Under the pieces are notes generated by a model. That model did not search any database and was not told the DNA's origin. It was given only the letters and a program-made list of their open reading frames with translations. Positions 21,941-30,619 of a DNA stretch of 38,381 bases are shown here, piece by piece. The stretch lies in contig JAAYGT010000098.1 in the NCBI GenBank assembly GCA_012727555.1, positions 1-38,381 of the forward strand, read 5' to 3'. The DNA is from Alcaligenaceae bacterium (GTDB lineage: Bacteria > Pseudomonadota > Gammaproteobacteria > Burkholderiales > Burkholderiaceae_B). The position numbers and the translations under genes are program-made. Within the stretch, counting starts at the first letter, position 1. Every line of letters begins with the position of its first letter.

Positions 21941-24325
21941 TTAGGCTCCTTGGGTTTGGGCTGCCTGAAGGGCATGCCACACGCGTGCGGGGGATGCCGG
22001 CATGTCGAGATCGGTGACACCAAGCGGGCGCAGGGCATCGAGGACGGCGTTGATGACGGCGGGGGGCGAGGCGATGGCGCCGGCCTCGCCGCACCCTTTG
22101 GCACCGATGGGGTTGTGGGTGCAGGGTGTGCAGACCTGGCCCAGGGTGATCATGGGCATGTGGTCGGCCCGGGGCATGGCGTAGTCCATGAGGCTGCCCG
22201 TGACAAGCTGGCCCGTTTCGCGGTCGTAGATGCCATGTTCGAGCAAGGCCTGACCCACTCCCTGGACAATGCCCCCGTGCACCTGGCCTTCAACGATCAT
22301 GGGGTTGACGATGGTGCCGAAGTCGTCGACGGCGGTGAAGCGGTCGATACGGACCACCCCGGTTTCGGGATCAACCTCGGTTTCGCAGATGTAGGTGCCG
22401 CCTGGGTAGGTGAAGTTGGTGGGGTCGTAGAAGGCGGTTTCGTTCAGGCCGGGTTCGAGTTTGTCGAGCGGGTAGTTGTGGGGCACATAGGCGGCGAGGG
22501 CCACTTCGGCAAAGGTTTTTTTCTTGTCGGTGCCCTTGACGGTGAATTCGCCGTTACTGAATTCGATGTCGGTGTCGGCTGCTTCGAGCAGGTGGGCGGC
22601 GATCTTGCGGGCTTTGTTCTCGATTTTGTCGAGGGCCCGCATGATGGCCGACCCCCCGACTGCCAGGGAACGCGAGCCGTACGTGCCCATGCCAAAGGGC
22701 ACGCGGCCGGTATCGCCGTGCACGATATCAACGGCATCGACACCGACCCCCAGACGGGCTGCCACCAGCTGGGCAAAGGTGGTTTCGTGGCCCTGGCCGT
22801 GGCTGTGGGACCCGGTGAAGACGGTGATGCTGCCGGTGGGGTGAACACGGATTTCACCGCATTCGAATAGGCCGGCCCGGGCGCCCAGGGCACCTGCGAT
22901 GTTGCTGGGAGCCAGGCCGCAGGCTTCGATGTAGCTTGAATAGCCGATTCCCCGCTTCAGGCCCCGGGCTTCGCTGGCCTGGCGACGCGCTTCGAAACCG
23001 GCGACATCGGCCAGTTCCTGGGCTTTGTTCATGCAGGCGTTGAAGTCGCCGGTATCGTATTGCAGGGCGACCGGTGTTTGGTAGGGGAACGCGGTGATGA
23101 AATTGCGTTTGCGGATTTCGTCTTGGGTGAGGCCCAGTTCCCAGGCGCAACGGGTCACCAGGCGCTCGAGCAGGTAGGTGGCTTCGGGGCGTCCGGCACC
23201 GCGGTAGGCATCGACAGGTGACGTGTTCGTGAACCAGGCATCGACTTCCACGTAGATTTGCGGCGTGGTGTACTGGCCGGCCAGCAGAGTGCCGTACAGA
23301 ATGGTGGGAACAGCGCTGGCGAACGTGCCCAGGTAGGCGCCCAGGTTGGCGTGGGTGTGGACCCGCAGGGCCAGGAATTTGCCGTTGGCGTCGAGTGCCA
23401 TTTCGGCGTGCGTGACATGGTCGCGCCCGTGGGTGTCGCAGAGGAAGGCTTCGCTGCGTTCGGCGGTCCATTTGATGGAACGGTTCAGCTTGCGCGAGGC
23501 CCAGGCCAGGGCGACATCTTCGGCATACAGGTTGATTTTGGCCCCGAAGCCGCCGCCGACATCGGGGGCAATGACCCGTACCTTGTGTTCCGGCAGGCCC
23601 ATGACAAAGGCGGTCATGAGCAGGCGTTCGACGTGGGGGTTCTGGTTGGCCACGTGAATGACGTATTCATCGGTGCCCCGATCGTAGGAGCCGATGACGG
23701 CACGCGGTTCAATGGCGGTGGGAATGAGGCGGTTGTTGACGAGATCGAGGCGGGTGATGTGCGCCGCTTTTTCGAAGGTGGCATCGACCTGGGCTTTGTC
23801 GCCCAGCGCCCAGGTATAGCAGCGGTTGTCGGGGGCGATGTCGTGCAGGGCTTCGCCCTGGGCGGCATCGGTGACACAGACCACGGCGCTGAGCACATCG
23901 TAATCGACCTCGACCAGTTCGGCTGCATTTTTGGCCTGTTCCAGGGTTTCGGCCACCACCAGGGCAACATGGTCGCCCACAAAACGCACTTTGCCCTGGG
24001 CCAGGATGGGGTGCGGCGGTTCTTTCATGGGGGTGCCGTCGGTGCTGGTGATGAGCCAGCCGCAGGGCAGACCATTGATGTTGTCGGCGGCGACGTCGTT
24101 TCCGGTGAAGACGCCCAGCACACCCGGTGCGTTACGGGCTTCTTTGGTGCTGATGCTGGTAATGCGGGCGTGCGCGTGCGGCGAGCGCACAAAGACGGCA
24201 TACGACTGCGCGGGCAGCGTGATGTCGTCGACGTAGCGGCCGGCACCGGTGAGGAAACGATAGTCTTCCTTGCGCTTGTAAGGCTGGCCGATATGAGGCA
24301 GATCGGCGAATTCGGTTGCACCCAT
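21941..24325 (-). CDS. coxL: Molybdenum hydroxylase large subunit, form II CoxL type
   Basis: The 794-residue catalytic subunit carries the molybdopterin-cytosine dinucleotide. It shows PDVGGGFGAK (254-263) for cofactor binding, and the active-site loop AYRGAGR (373-379), the form II signature. True CO dehydrogenases (form I) have AYxCSFR with a catalytic cysteine, absent here. The C-terminal GCGEAGA supplies the conserved glutamate (E747). The ATG is preceded by CAGGAG. Form II enzymes oxidise varied aldehydes, purines or aromatic N-heterocycles, and some are only putative CO dehydrogenases, so the substrate is unknown. Flanked by coxS (119 nt upstream) and coxM. Confidence 0.93.
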   Translation of the reverse strand: MGATEFADLPHIGQPYKRKEDYRFLTGAGRYVDDITLPAQSYAVFVRSPHAHARITSISTKEARNAPGVLGVFTGNDVAADNINGLPCGWLITSTDGTPMKEPPHPILAQGKVRFVGDHVALVVAETLEQAKNAAELVEVDYDVLSAVVCVTDAAQGEALHDIAPDNRCYTWALGDKAQVDATFEKAAHITRLDLVNNRLIPTAIEPRAVIGSYDRGTDEYVIHVANQNPHVERLLMTAFVMGLPEHKVRVIAPDVGGGFGAKINLYAEDVALAWASRKLNRSIKWTAERSEAFLCDTHGRDHVTHAEMALDANGKFLALRVHTHANLGAYLGTFASAVPTILYGTLLAGQYTTPQIYVEVDAWFTNTSPVDAYRGAGRPEATYLLERLVTRCAWELGLTQDEIRKRNFITAFPYQTPVALQYDTGDFNACMNKAQELADVAGFEARRQASEARGLKRGIGYSSYIEACGLAPSNIAGALGARAGLFECGEIRVHPTGSITVFTGSHSHGQGHETTFAQLVAARLGVGVDAVDIVHGDTGRVPFGMGTYGSRSLAVGGSAIMRALDKIENKARKIAAHLLEAADTDIEFSNGEFTVKGTDKKKTFAEVALAAYVPHNYPLDKLEPGLNETAFYDPTNFTYPGGTYICETEVDPETGVVRIDRFTAVDDFGTIVNPMIVEGQVHGGIVQGVGQALLEHGIYDRETGQLVTGSLMDYAMPRADHMPMITLGQVCTPCTHNPIGAKGCGEAGAIASPPAVINAVLDALRPLGVTDLDMPASPARVWHALQAAQTQGA

Positions 24326-24444
24326 GATGATGAGCTCCTGGTATTCGGTGAGGAATGGCGACAAAACGGCGGGGGGCAGAACGCGGCGCGGCAGGCTTGG
24401 ACAAGGCAGCCTGGTGCGGTGGCGGATACCCGCGGGGGGGGCGG

Positions 24445-24912
24445 TCAGCCCGCCATGGCCTGCGCCCCTTGCTGCACGGCTTTCACGATATTCTGGTAGC
24501 CGGTGCAGCGGCACAGGTTGCCTTCAAGGTGTTCGCGAATTTCGGCTTCGGTGGCGTTGGGGTGGGCTTCGCACAGATGAATGGCGCTCATGACCATGCC
24601 GGGGGTGCAGTAGCCGCATTGCAGGCCGTGGCAGTCTTTGAAGGCGGCCTGCATGGGGTGCAGGGTGCCATCGGGTTGCGCCAGGCCTTCGATGGTGGTG
24701 AGTGTTGCGTTGTGGGCCTGGGCCGCCAGCATGTTGCAGGACTTGACGGCCTGACCGTTCATGTGGATGGTACAGGCGCCGCACTGGGCGGTGTCGCAGC
24801 CAACGTGCGTGCCGGTGAGTTTCAGGTGTTCGCGCAAGGCATGAACCAGCAGCGTATTGGGAGGGAGGTCGAGAGTGACGGGTTTGCCGTTCACGGTGAA
24901 CTGGACGTGCAT
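24445..24912 (-). CDS. coxS: Molybdenum hydroxylase [2Fe-2S] subunit (CoxS-like)
   Basis: A 155-residue small subunit with two iron-sulfur clusters. The N-terminal plant-ferredoxin-type site is CDTAQCGAC with a later C in AVKSC. The C-terminal site is CGYC (in [11 protein letters not shown]) and CRC (in [12 protein letters not shown]). It accepts electrons from the molybdenum centre and passes them to the FAD subunit. The ATG follows AAGGAG. It is the first gene of the operon; 119 nt separate it from coxL, the widest gap in the group, and no terminator is seen there. Confidence 0.94.
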   Translation of the reverse strand: MHVQFTVNGKPVTLDLPPNTLLVHALREHLKLTGTHVGCDTAQCGACTIHMNGQAVKSCNMLAAQAHNATLTTIEGLAQPDGTLHPMQAAFKDCHGLQCGYCTPGMVMSAIHLCEAHPNATEAEIREHLEGNLCRCTGYQNIVKAVQQGAQAMAG

Positions 24913-24967
24913 GGGATTGTCTCCTTGGGTATCGCTTTGTTTTGATGGCGATTTTCTGATCCCGTAG

Positions 24968-24996
24968 AGTTAACACGCTTTGAAACAGAACGTCAA
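24968..24996 (-). promoter_or_regulatory. Probable sigma-70 promoter of the cox operon
   Basis: On the minus strand TTGACG (24991-24996) and TTAACT (24968-24973) are separated by 17 nt. The -35 matches five of six consensus bases, the -10 three of six. The expected start is about 50 nt before the coxS ATG. Confidence 0.4.
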
Positions 24997-25104
24997 CGCA
25001 CACAAACCCGATACCGCCGATTCGCCGAACTGGTGTCCCGTAGCGCAGGCCATGCATGCATCTGCCCGGGGTGGCGGGCAGGCTATCCGGGGCCCGGTGT
25101 GGTT

Positions 25105-25884
25105 TCAGGCCCCGCCGACGGGCCCGTTCGAAAGCCACTGCAGCGTGCCGCTACCCTGGGCTTCGAGCCAGGTGCTTGCCTGCAGGAAATGGTTGCAGCC
25201 GATAAATGGCCGGGGCGGGCGAAGTGCTGAAAGCGGTGAGGGATGATTCGCCAGCAGTACCAGATGCGGTCCGTGTGCGCTGGCTTCGATCAGGCTGCGT
25301 TTGGCCTGGGCATGGCTGCCCCAGAGCAGGAAGACCTTGGGCCGGGCAGTACCTGCCACGCAGGCGATCAGGGCATCCGTGACGGTTTCCCAGCCTTTCT
25401 TGGCGTGGGATGCCGGCTGATGGGCTTCAACGGTCAGCGAGGTGTTCAGCAGCAGCACCCCCTGGTCGGCCCAGTCGGACAGGTCGTTGCGTCGGCGCAG
25501 CGGGGTGCCCGGGTATTCCTGGGCCAGTTCCTTGAATATGTTGCGCAGGCTGGGCGGGCAGTCGGTGGTGTCGGGTACCGAAAAAGCCAGCCCTTGCGCC
25601 TGGCCGGGGCCGTGGTAGGGGTCTTGTCCCAGAATCACGACCCGCACCTGGTCGGGTGTCAGGTGGTCCAGGGCCCGGAAAGGGCGCCGCGGGAAAATAC
25701 GGGCACCCGCCAGCAGGCGCTGCTTCAGGAACTGGTTGAGCCCGACCAGCGCTTCGCGCGGTTCGGGTTGACGCAAGGCCGCTTGCCAGTCGGGGTGCAG
25801 CGCTTTCAGGTGCGGGCCCAGCAGACTGTTCAGCGTGTTGTCGGTCGGGTTGTCCGGGAAAAGGGGCACCTGGTGCATGGGCAT
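25105..25884 (-). CDS. ung: Uracil-DNA glycosylase, family 1
   Basis: Removes uracil from DNA at the start of base-excision repair. The 259-residue protein contains the water-activating motif GQDPYHGPGQAQGLAFSV with catalytic D88. It also has FLLWGSHAQAK and the DNA-intercalating NHPSPLSA with its histidine. The length is a little over the usual 220-230 because of an N-terminal extension. Two in-frame ATGs (25884, 25878) are possible; neither has a strong ribosome site. It lies 29 nt after the HIT gene and may share its transcript. The 190 nt between ung and coxS hold the cox promoter. Confidence 0.95.
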   Translation of the reverse strand: MPMHQVPLFPDNPTDNTLNSLLGPHLKALHPDWQAALRQPEPREALVGLNQFLKQRLLAGARIFPRRPFRALDHLTPDQVRVVILGQDPYHGPGQAQGLAFSVPDTTDCPPSLRNIFKELAQEYPGTPLRRRNDLSDWADQGVLLLNTSLTVEAHQPASHAKKGWETVTDALIACVAGTARPKVFLLWGSHAQAKRSLIEASAHGPHLVLLANHPSPLSALRPPRPFIGCNHFLQASTWLEAQGSGTLQWLSNGPVGGA

Positions 25885-25913
25885 GGCTGGAGCGTTGTCG
25901 GGTTGTTGCGGGG

Positions 25914-26408
25914 TTAGCTGTGCAGCGCGTCAAGCGCTTCGATCAGGGCCGTTTCGTAGCGGGGCAGCCGCGCCCGGGCCTGCGCGCGCTGCTGTCCCCA
26001 CCGCGCGGCCTGCGCAGCGGTGCCGGGCTGAACCGCAGACCAGGGCGATTCCGGAAAATACGGGTCGTCAGGCCAGCGGGGGATAATGTGCCAGTGCACA
26101 TGCGCCACCCGGTTTCCGAGCTGGGCCAGATTCACCTTGTGGGGCGCCAGTTCCGCGCGCAGCACCTTTTCCACCGTGAAAACAACACGCATCAGCAACT
26201 GTTGATCGGCAGCACACAGGTCGGTCATTTCGCGCCTGTGTGCCTGCCACACCGCCCGGGTGAACCCGGGCAGCGGGGTGTCGTCAACACGCAGAACGCG
26301 CAGTGCCGTGTTCTGCCACAGCAGGTGGCCACCCGCTTCCGAACACAACGCACAGGGCGGTGCGGCCTGGGGCGTTGGGGCGGTTTCGCCGGCTTCAGGC
26401 TGTGTCAT
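25914..26408 (-). CDS. HIT family nucleotide-binding protein
   Basis: A 164-residue histidine-triad protein with HVHWHIIPRW (H103, H105, H107), the signature of nucleotide hydrolases/transferases that act on AMP-linked or dinucleoside phosphate compounds. The N-terminus has a C-x-x-C pair (CALC, 19-22), a possible zinc site, after a short Ala/Pro stretch. Its ATG overlaps the stop of the polyphosphate:AMP phosphotransferase gene (ATGA), so translation is probably coupled. The substrate is not predictable from sequence alone. Confidence 0.9.
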   Translation of the reverse strand: MTQPEAGETAPTPQAAPPCALCSEAGGHLLWQNTALRVLRVDDTPLPGFTRAVWQAHRREMTDLCAADQQLLMRVVFTVEKVLRAELAPHKVNLAQLGNRVAHVHWHIIPRWPDDPYFPESPWSAVQPGTAAQAARWGQQRAQARARLPRYETALIEALDALHS

Positions 26409-28009
26409 GCCTCGACTCCGAGTGCCTGTTCGAGTTGTGTGACGATCGTGTTCAGCACCTGCACACGCGCATACAGTTTGTCGTTGGCCGGGAAGGCATG
26501 CCAGGGGCACAAGGCGGTGCTGGTGCGTTGGAACATGTCGTTGGTGGCCTGGACATAGCTGTCCCATTTTTCGCGGTTGCGCCAGTCTTCGTCGGTGATC
26601 TTGAAGTTTTTGAACGCGGACTTCTGACGGTCTTCAAATCGTTTCAGTTGTTCGTCTTTAGTGACGGCCAGCCAGAATTTGAGCAAGACGGCACCGCCTG
26701 CAACGATTTCTTCTTCGAACTGGTTGATCTCTTCATAGGCCCGCTGCCATTCCGCAGGCGCGGCAAAGCCTTCAACCCGCTCAACCAGTACGCGGCCGTA
26801 CCAGGAACGATCGAAAATGGCGATGCGACCCGGGGCGGGCAAGCGCCGCCAGAAACGCCACAGATACGGGCGTGCCTTTTCTTCGTCGGTGGGCGCAGCG
26901 ATGGGGATGGCCCGGAACATGCGCGCATCGAGGGCATGGGTGATACGCCGGATCGTGCTGCCTTTACCGGCGGCGTCCTGGCCTTCAAAAACCAGTACAA
27001 CCGGCAGATTGGCAAAACGCTTGTGGCGTGTCAGACGTGCCAGCCGCCCCTGCAGTGCAACCAGTTGGTCTTCGTAGTCGGATTTTTTCAGTGCCAGCGT
27101 GTAGTCGAGGCGATCGAGGCTGATGGCCGGCGCCATGGGACGCAGGGGTTTGCGGGGCAGATCGGGCGTGGTGTCGTCGTCAGGGTCGGGAACCGAGTCG
27201 GGGGGGGTGATGACAATTTTCTCGGGCGCATCGACCGGCGTGCTGTCGAGGAGTTCGTGGTGGTGGATGACCCGTTTGCGCAGGGCTTTCAGCACGGCCT
27301 GACCGGTGCAGATGGCGCGTACGTGGTCATCGGCCGAGGGAATGACGACCCAGGGAGCATGGGCTTCGTGGGTGAGCGACATGGCCAGCAAGCCGGCTTC
27401 GCGCGCCTTGCCGAATTTTTTGCTGACTTTCAGGTCGTCGGGGTTGACCTGCCAGGCGGTGTCAGGGTCTTTGAGCAGTTTTTCGGTGCGCTTTTCCTGG
27501 GCGTCTTTGGACAGGTGATACCACAGTTTCAGTACCTGGACACCGTTGTCGGCCAGGGTGCGCTCGAAGTCGCGGATTGTATGGGCGATGTCGTAGATTT
27601 TTTCGGGATCAGGGTCTTTTTCAGCCAGTTCCTGGAAAAGCGGGCGGTACCAGGAACCGAACACAATGGCCGAGCGGCCTTTGGCGGGCATGTATTGCCA
27701 GTAGCGCCACAGAAAGGGTTTGCCCTGTTCTTTCGGGCCGGGTTCGCCAAAGGCCAGTGTGTCGATGTGACGGGCGTCCATCCATTCGTTCAGCACACTG
27801 ATGCAGCGCCCTTTGCCCGAGCCGTCAATGCCGGCGATGACCACCAGCAACGCGTGTTTTGGATGGGCCAGGCGTGCGTACTGGGCTTTGAGCAGGTCAC
27901 TGCGCAGTTCTTCGATCTGGGCCTTGGCTTCGTCTTTGGGAATGCCGGGGTCGGTTTCTGCGGCGTGCAGGGCGGCCTCGAATTTTTTTGAAGGTTTGAT
28001 ACTGGCCAT
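26405..28009 (-). CDS. Polyphosphate:AMP phosphotransferase (two-domain PPK2)
   Basis: A 534-residue protein with two PPK2 domains, the form that makes ADP from AMP using polyphosphate. Domain 1 keeps Walker A GIDGSGKG (60-67), but its Walker B/lid region reads VFGSWYRP (116-123), lacking the Asp and both Arg. Domain 2 has Walker A GQDAAGKG (343-350) and an intact FDRSWYGR (399-406). So domain 2 is probably the active one, as known for related two-domain enzymes. A Pro/Asp-rich linker joins them (about 255-280). The HIT gene follows with a 4-nt overlap. A GC-rich hairpin lies in the 68-nt gap after trpC. Confidence 0.92.
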   Translation of the reverse strand: MASIKPSKKFEAALHAAETDPGIPKDEAKAQIEELRSDLLKAQYARLAHPKHALLVVIAGIDGSGKGRCISVLNEWMDARHIDTLAFGEPGPKEQGKPFLWRYWQYMPAKGRSAIVFGSWYRPLFQELAEKDPDPEKIYDIAHTIRDFERTLADNGVQVLKLWYHLSKDAQEKRTEKLLKDPDTAWQVNPDDLKVSKKFGKAREAGLLAMSLTHEAHAPWVVIPSADDHVRAICTGQAVLKALRKRVIHHHELLDSTPVDAPEKIVITPPDSVPDPDDDTTPDLPRKPLRPMAPAISLDRLDYTLALKKSDYEDQLVALQGRLARLTRHKRFANLPVVLVFEGQDAAGKGSTIRRITHALDARMFRAIPIAAPTDEEKARPYLWRFWRRLPAPGRIAIFDRSWYGRVLVERVEGFAAPAEWQRAYEEINQFEEEIVAGGAVLLKFWLAVTKDEQLKRFEDRQKSAFKNFKITDEDWRNREKWDSYVQATNDMFQRTSTALCPWHAFPANDKLYARVQVLNTIVTQLEQALGVEA

Positions 28010-28077
28010 CGTGTGGTGTGTGCTCCGTTGGTTTTATTTTTTGCGTGCCCGGCCGGGTCAGTGACCGGGCGGTGGGA

Positions 28078-28896
28078 TCAGGCCGTGCGGCGCAGTGCGG
28101 GCTGGCCGGTGAAGAACAGGTTGGCGAGGGCGGTGCCGGGGTCGGCCGCCCGCATGAAGGCTTCGCCGACAAGGAACGCATTGACGCCGTGCTCCAGCAT
28201 GAGCTTGACATCGTCAGGCGTGAGGATGCCGCTTTCCGTGATGACCCGTTTGCCGTCCGGAATGGTCTCCAGCAGTTCAAGGGTGGTTTCCAGCGACGTT
28301 TCAAAGGTGCGCAGGTTGCGGTTATTGATACCGATGAGCGAGGTTTGCAGGGTCAGGGCCGTGTCGAGCTCATCGCGGTCGTGTACTTCGACCAGAACGT
28401 CCATGCCCAGTTCCAGCGCGGCGGTTTCCAGTTCCCTGAGCTGGTTCGGGCTGAGCGCGGCCACGATCAGCAGAATGCAGTCGGCACCCAGGGCCCGGGC
28501 GTGGGCCACCTGATAGGTGTCGATCATGAAGTCTTTGCGCAGTACCGGCAGGGTGCAGGCGGCGCGCGCCTGGCGCAGGTAGTCGTAGGAGCCCTGGAAA
28601 AACTTGACATCGGTGAGTACCGACAGGCAGGCAGCGCCATGGGCTGCGTACGAAGCGGCAATGTCAACCGGGTTGAAATTTTCGCGGATGACCCCTTTCG
28701 AGGGTGAGGCTTTTTTGACCTCGGCAATGACGGCGGGCCGGCCCTGGGCGATTTTTTCTTCGATGGCCTGGGCGAAGCCGCGGACATCCTGGCGGCTTTT
28801 GGCTTCGCGCAGCACTTCGGATTCGCTGCGCATTTGCCGTGCCGAGGCGACTTCCGCTTTTTTGGTTTCTAGGATGGTGGCAAGAATATCGTTCAT
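28078..28896 (-). CDS. trpC: Indole-3-glycerol phosphate synthase
   Basis: A TIM-barrel enzyme that closes CdRP to indole-3-glycerol phosphate in tryptophan synthesis. The 272-residue protein shows the N-terminal [13 protein letters not shown] helix, [15 protein letters not shown] (catalytic Lys strand), VLRKDFMID, and [13 protein letters not shown]. It is a stand-alone TrpC without a fused TrpF domain, as usual in betaproteobacteria. Its ATG overlaps the trpD stop by 4 nt. It is the last trp gene here; trpF, trpB and trpA are not in the window. Confidence 0.96.
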   Translation of the reverse strand: MNDILATILETKKAEVASARQMRSESEVLREAKSRQDVRGFAQAIEEKIAQGRPAVIAEVKKASPSKGVIRENFNPVDIAASYAAHGAACLSVLTDVKFFQGSYDYLRQARAACTLPVLRKDFMIDTYQVAHARALGADCILLIVAALSPNQLRELETAALELGMDVLVEVHDRDELDTALTLQTSLIGINNRNLRTFETSLETTLELLETIPDGKRVITESGILTPDDVKLMLEHGVNAFLVGEAFMRAADPGTALANLFFTGQPALRRTA

Positions 28897-29924
28897 TTGG
28901 AAAGTGTCCGTGTATAGCGGCAGAAGTCATCCAGTTTGGCGCGCGCCGCGCCGCTGGCCAGGGCTTCACGTGCCATGACCAACCCCTGTTCGATGGAGTC
29001 GGCCCCGTTGCCGGCATAAATGGCCAGGCCGGCATTCAGGGCAACGATATCACGGGCCGGGCCTTCAACGTTATCCAGTGCTTCCCTTATAAGTGTCGCA
29101 GATTCGGCACGGTTGTTCACTTTGATGGAGCGGTTGGACACCATGCTCATGCCGTAGTCTTCAGGGTGGATTTCATATTCGTGGACTTCGCCGTTCTTCA
29201 ATTCGCCGACCAGGGTTGCCGCCCCCAGCGAGGCTTCGTCCATGCCGTCTTTGCCGTGTACGATCAGTACGTGGTTCGAGCCCAGGCGTTCCAGTACGCG
29301 CACCTGAATGCCGACGAGGTCGGGGTGGAACACACCCATCAGCTGGTTGCCCGCGTGGGCCGGATTGGTCAGTGGCCCCAGAATATTGAACAAGGTGCGC
29401 ACACCCAGTTCCTTGCGTACGGCCGCCACGTTTTTCATGGCACCGTGGTGGGCCGGGGCAAACATGAAGCCGATTCCAAGGTGTTCGATGCTTTCAGCGA
29501 CCTGTTCCGGGCTTAGCATGACCTGGGCACCCAGTTCCTCAAGGACGTCGGCACTGCCCGAGGACGACGAGGCACTGCGGTTGCCGTGCTTGGCAATTTT
29601 TACGCCTTGCGAGGCCGCCACGAACATGGCTGCCGTAGAAATGTTGAAGGTGTTGGAGCCATCGCCGCCGGTACCGCACATGTCGAGCAGTTCGTTCGGG
29701 TTGGCGGTGGGCACTGGCAGGGCAAACTCACGCATCACCTGGGCGGCGGCGGTGATTTCGCCCACGGTTTCCTTCTTGACGCGCAACCCCATGAGCAGGG
29801 CGGCCGAGATCTGGGGTGAGATTTCGCCACGCATGAGCATGCGCATGAGGTGCAGCATTTCGTCGTGGAAAATTTCACGATGTTCAATGCACCGTGTAAG
29901 GGCTTCGGTGGGTGTGATGGTCAT
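28893..29924 (-). CDS. trpD: Anthranilate phosphoribosyltransferase
   Basis: Joins anthranilate with PRPP. The 343-residue protein has the PRPP/diphosphate-binding glycine loop [16 protein letters not shown], then [18 protein letters not shown], and the metal-site acidic pair region ([12 protein letters not shown]). Length and motifs are normal. It starts 82 nt after trpG, the widest gap inside the operon, and overlaps trpC by 4 nt. Confidence 0.96.
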   Translation of the reverse strand: MTITPTEALTRCIEHREIFHDEMLHLMRMLMRGEISPQISAALLMGLRVKKETVGEITAAAQVMREFALPVPTANPNELLDMCGTGGDGSNTFNISTAAMFVAASQGVKIAKHGNRSASSSSGSADVLEELGAQVMLSPEQVAESIEHLGIGFMFAPAHHGAMKNVAAVRKELGVRTLFNILGPLTNPAHAGNQLMGVFHPDLVGIQVRVLERLGSNHVLIVHGKDGMDEASLGAATLVGELKNGEVHEYEIHPEDYGMSMVSNRSIKVNNRAESATLIREALDNVEGPARDIVALNAGLAIYAGNGADSIEQGLVMAREALASGAARAKLDDFCRYTRTLSK

Positions 29925-30006
29925 GGGGTGTCCTTGGTGGTCGGGGCACAGGGTGTGTAGTCCGGGCGGAGCAACAGGGCCGTTGTCCGCCGCGTGTGCC
30001 GCAGGA

Positions 30007-30570
30007 TCAAAGGTTCAGAAAATTTTGCAGCAGGGCGTGGCCGTGTTCGCTCAGGATGGATTCGGGGTGAAACTGCACACCGTAAATGGGCAGGGTGGTG
30101 TGCCGGATACCCATGATTTCGCCATCAGCGGTTTCGGCCGTGATCTGCAGGCAGTCAGGCAGCGTGTCGCGGCGGATCGCCAGCGAGTGGTAGCGTGTGA
30201 CATTGAAGGGCGAGGGCAGGCCGGTGAACAGGTCGGTACCCGTATGGGTAATGGGCGACACTTTGCCGTGCATGATTTCACGTGCCCGCACGATGTCGCC
30301 GCCAAAGGCCGCGCCGATGGCCTGGTGGCCCAGGCACACCCCGAAAATGGGCAGCTTGCCGGCAAAATGATTGATCAGCTCAATGGAAATGCCGGCTTCG
30401 GCCGGTGAGCAGGGGCCAGGCGAAACGCAGATGCGTTCAGGTTTCATGGCCTCGATGTCGGCCACGGTGGTTTGATCGTTGCGCACAACGCGCACGTCTT
30501 CGCCCAGTTCGCCAAAATACTGAACCAGGTTATAGGTGAAAGAATCGTAGTTATCCAGCATCAACAGCAT
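30007..30570 (-). CDS. trpG: Anthranilate synthase component II (glutamine amidotransferase)
   Basis: Supplies ammonia from glutamine to TrpE; the same family also serves para-aminobenzoate synthesis, so the subunit may be shared. The 187-residue protein has the class I triad: the Cys in [10 protein letters not shown], and His/Glu in the C-terminal [13 protein letters not shown]. It begins [20 protein letters not shown], a family hallmark. It lies 49 nt after trpE. Confidence 0.96.
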   Translation of the reverse strand: MLLMLDNYDSFTYNLVQYFGELGEDVRVVRNDQTTVADIEAMKPERICVSPGPCSPAEAGISIELINHFAGKLPIFGVCLGHQAIGAAFGGDIVRAREIMHGKVSPITHTGTDLFTGLPSPFNVTRYHSLAIRRDTLPDCLQITAETADGEIMGIRHTTLPIYGVQFHPESILSEHGHALLQNFLNL

Positions 30571-30619
30571 GGTGTGCTCCAGGCAATAGAGGGCATTCAG
30601 GAAACGGGCGTTTCAGGGC

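Noticed and set aside
21941-24325. Naming this enzyme a CO dehydrogenase
   Set aside because: The active-site loop is AYRGAGR, not the cysteine-containing form I loop, so CO oxidation is not supported.
26303-27991. 562-codon plus-strand open frame opposite the polyphosphate:AMP phosphotransferase gene
   Set aside because: It is the antisense shadow of a clearly conserved gene; its translation shows no domain and GC-rich codon use explains the missing stops.
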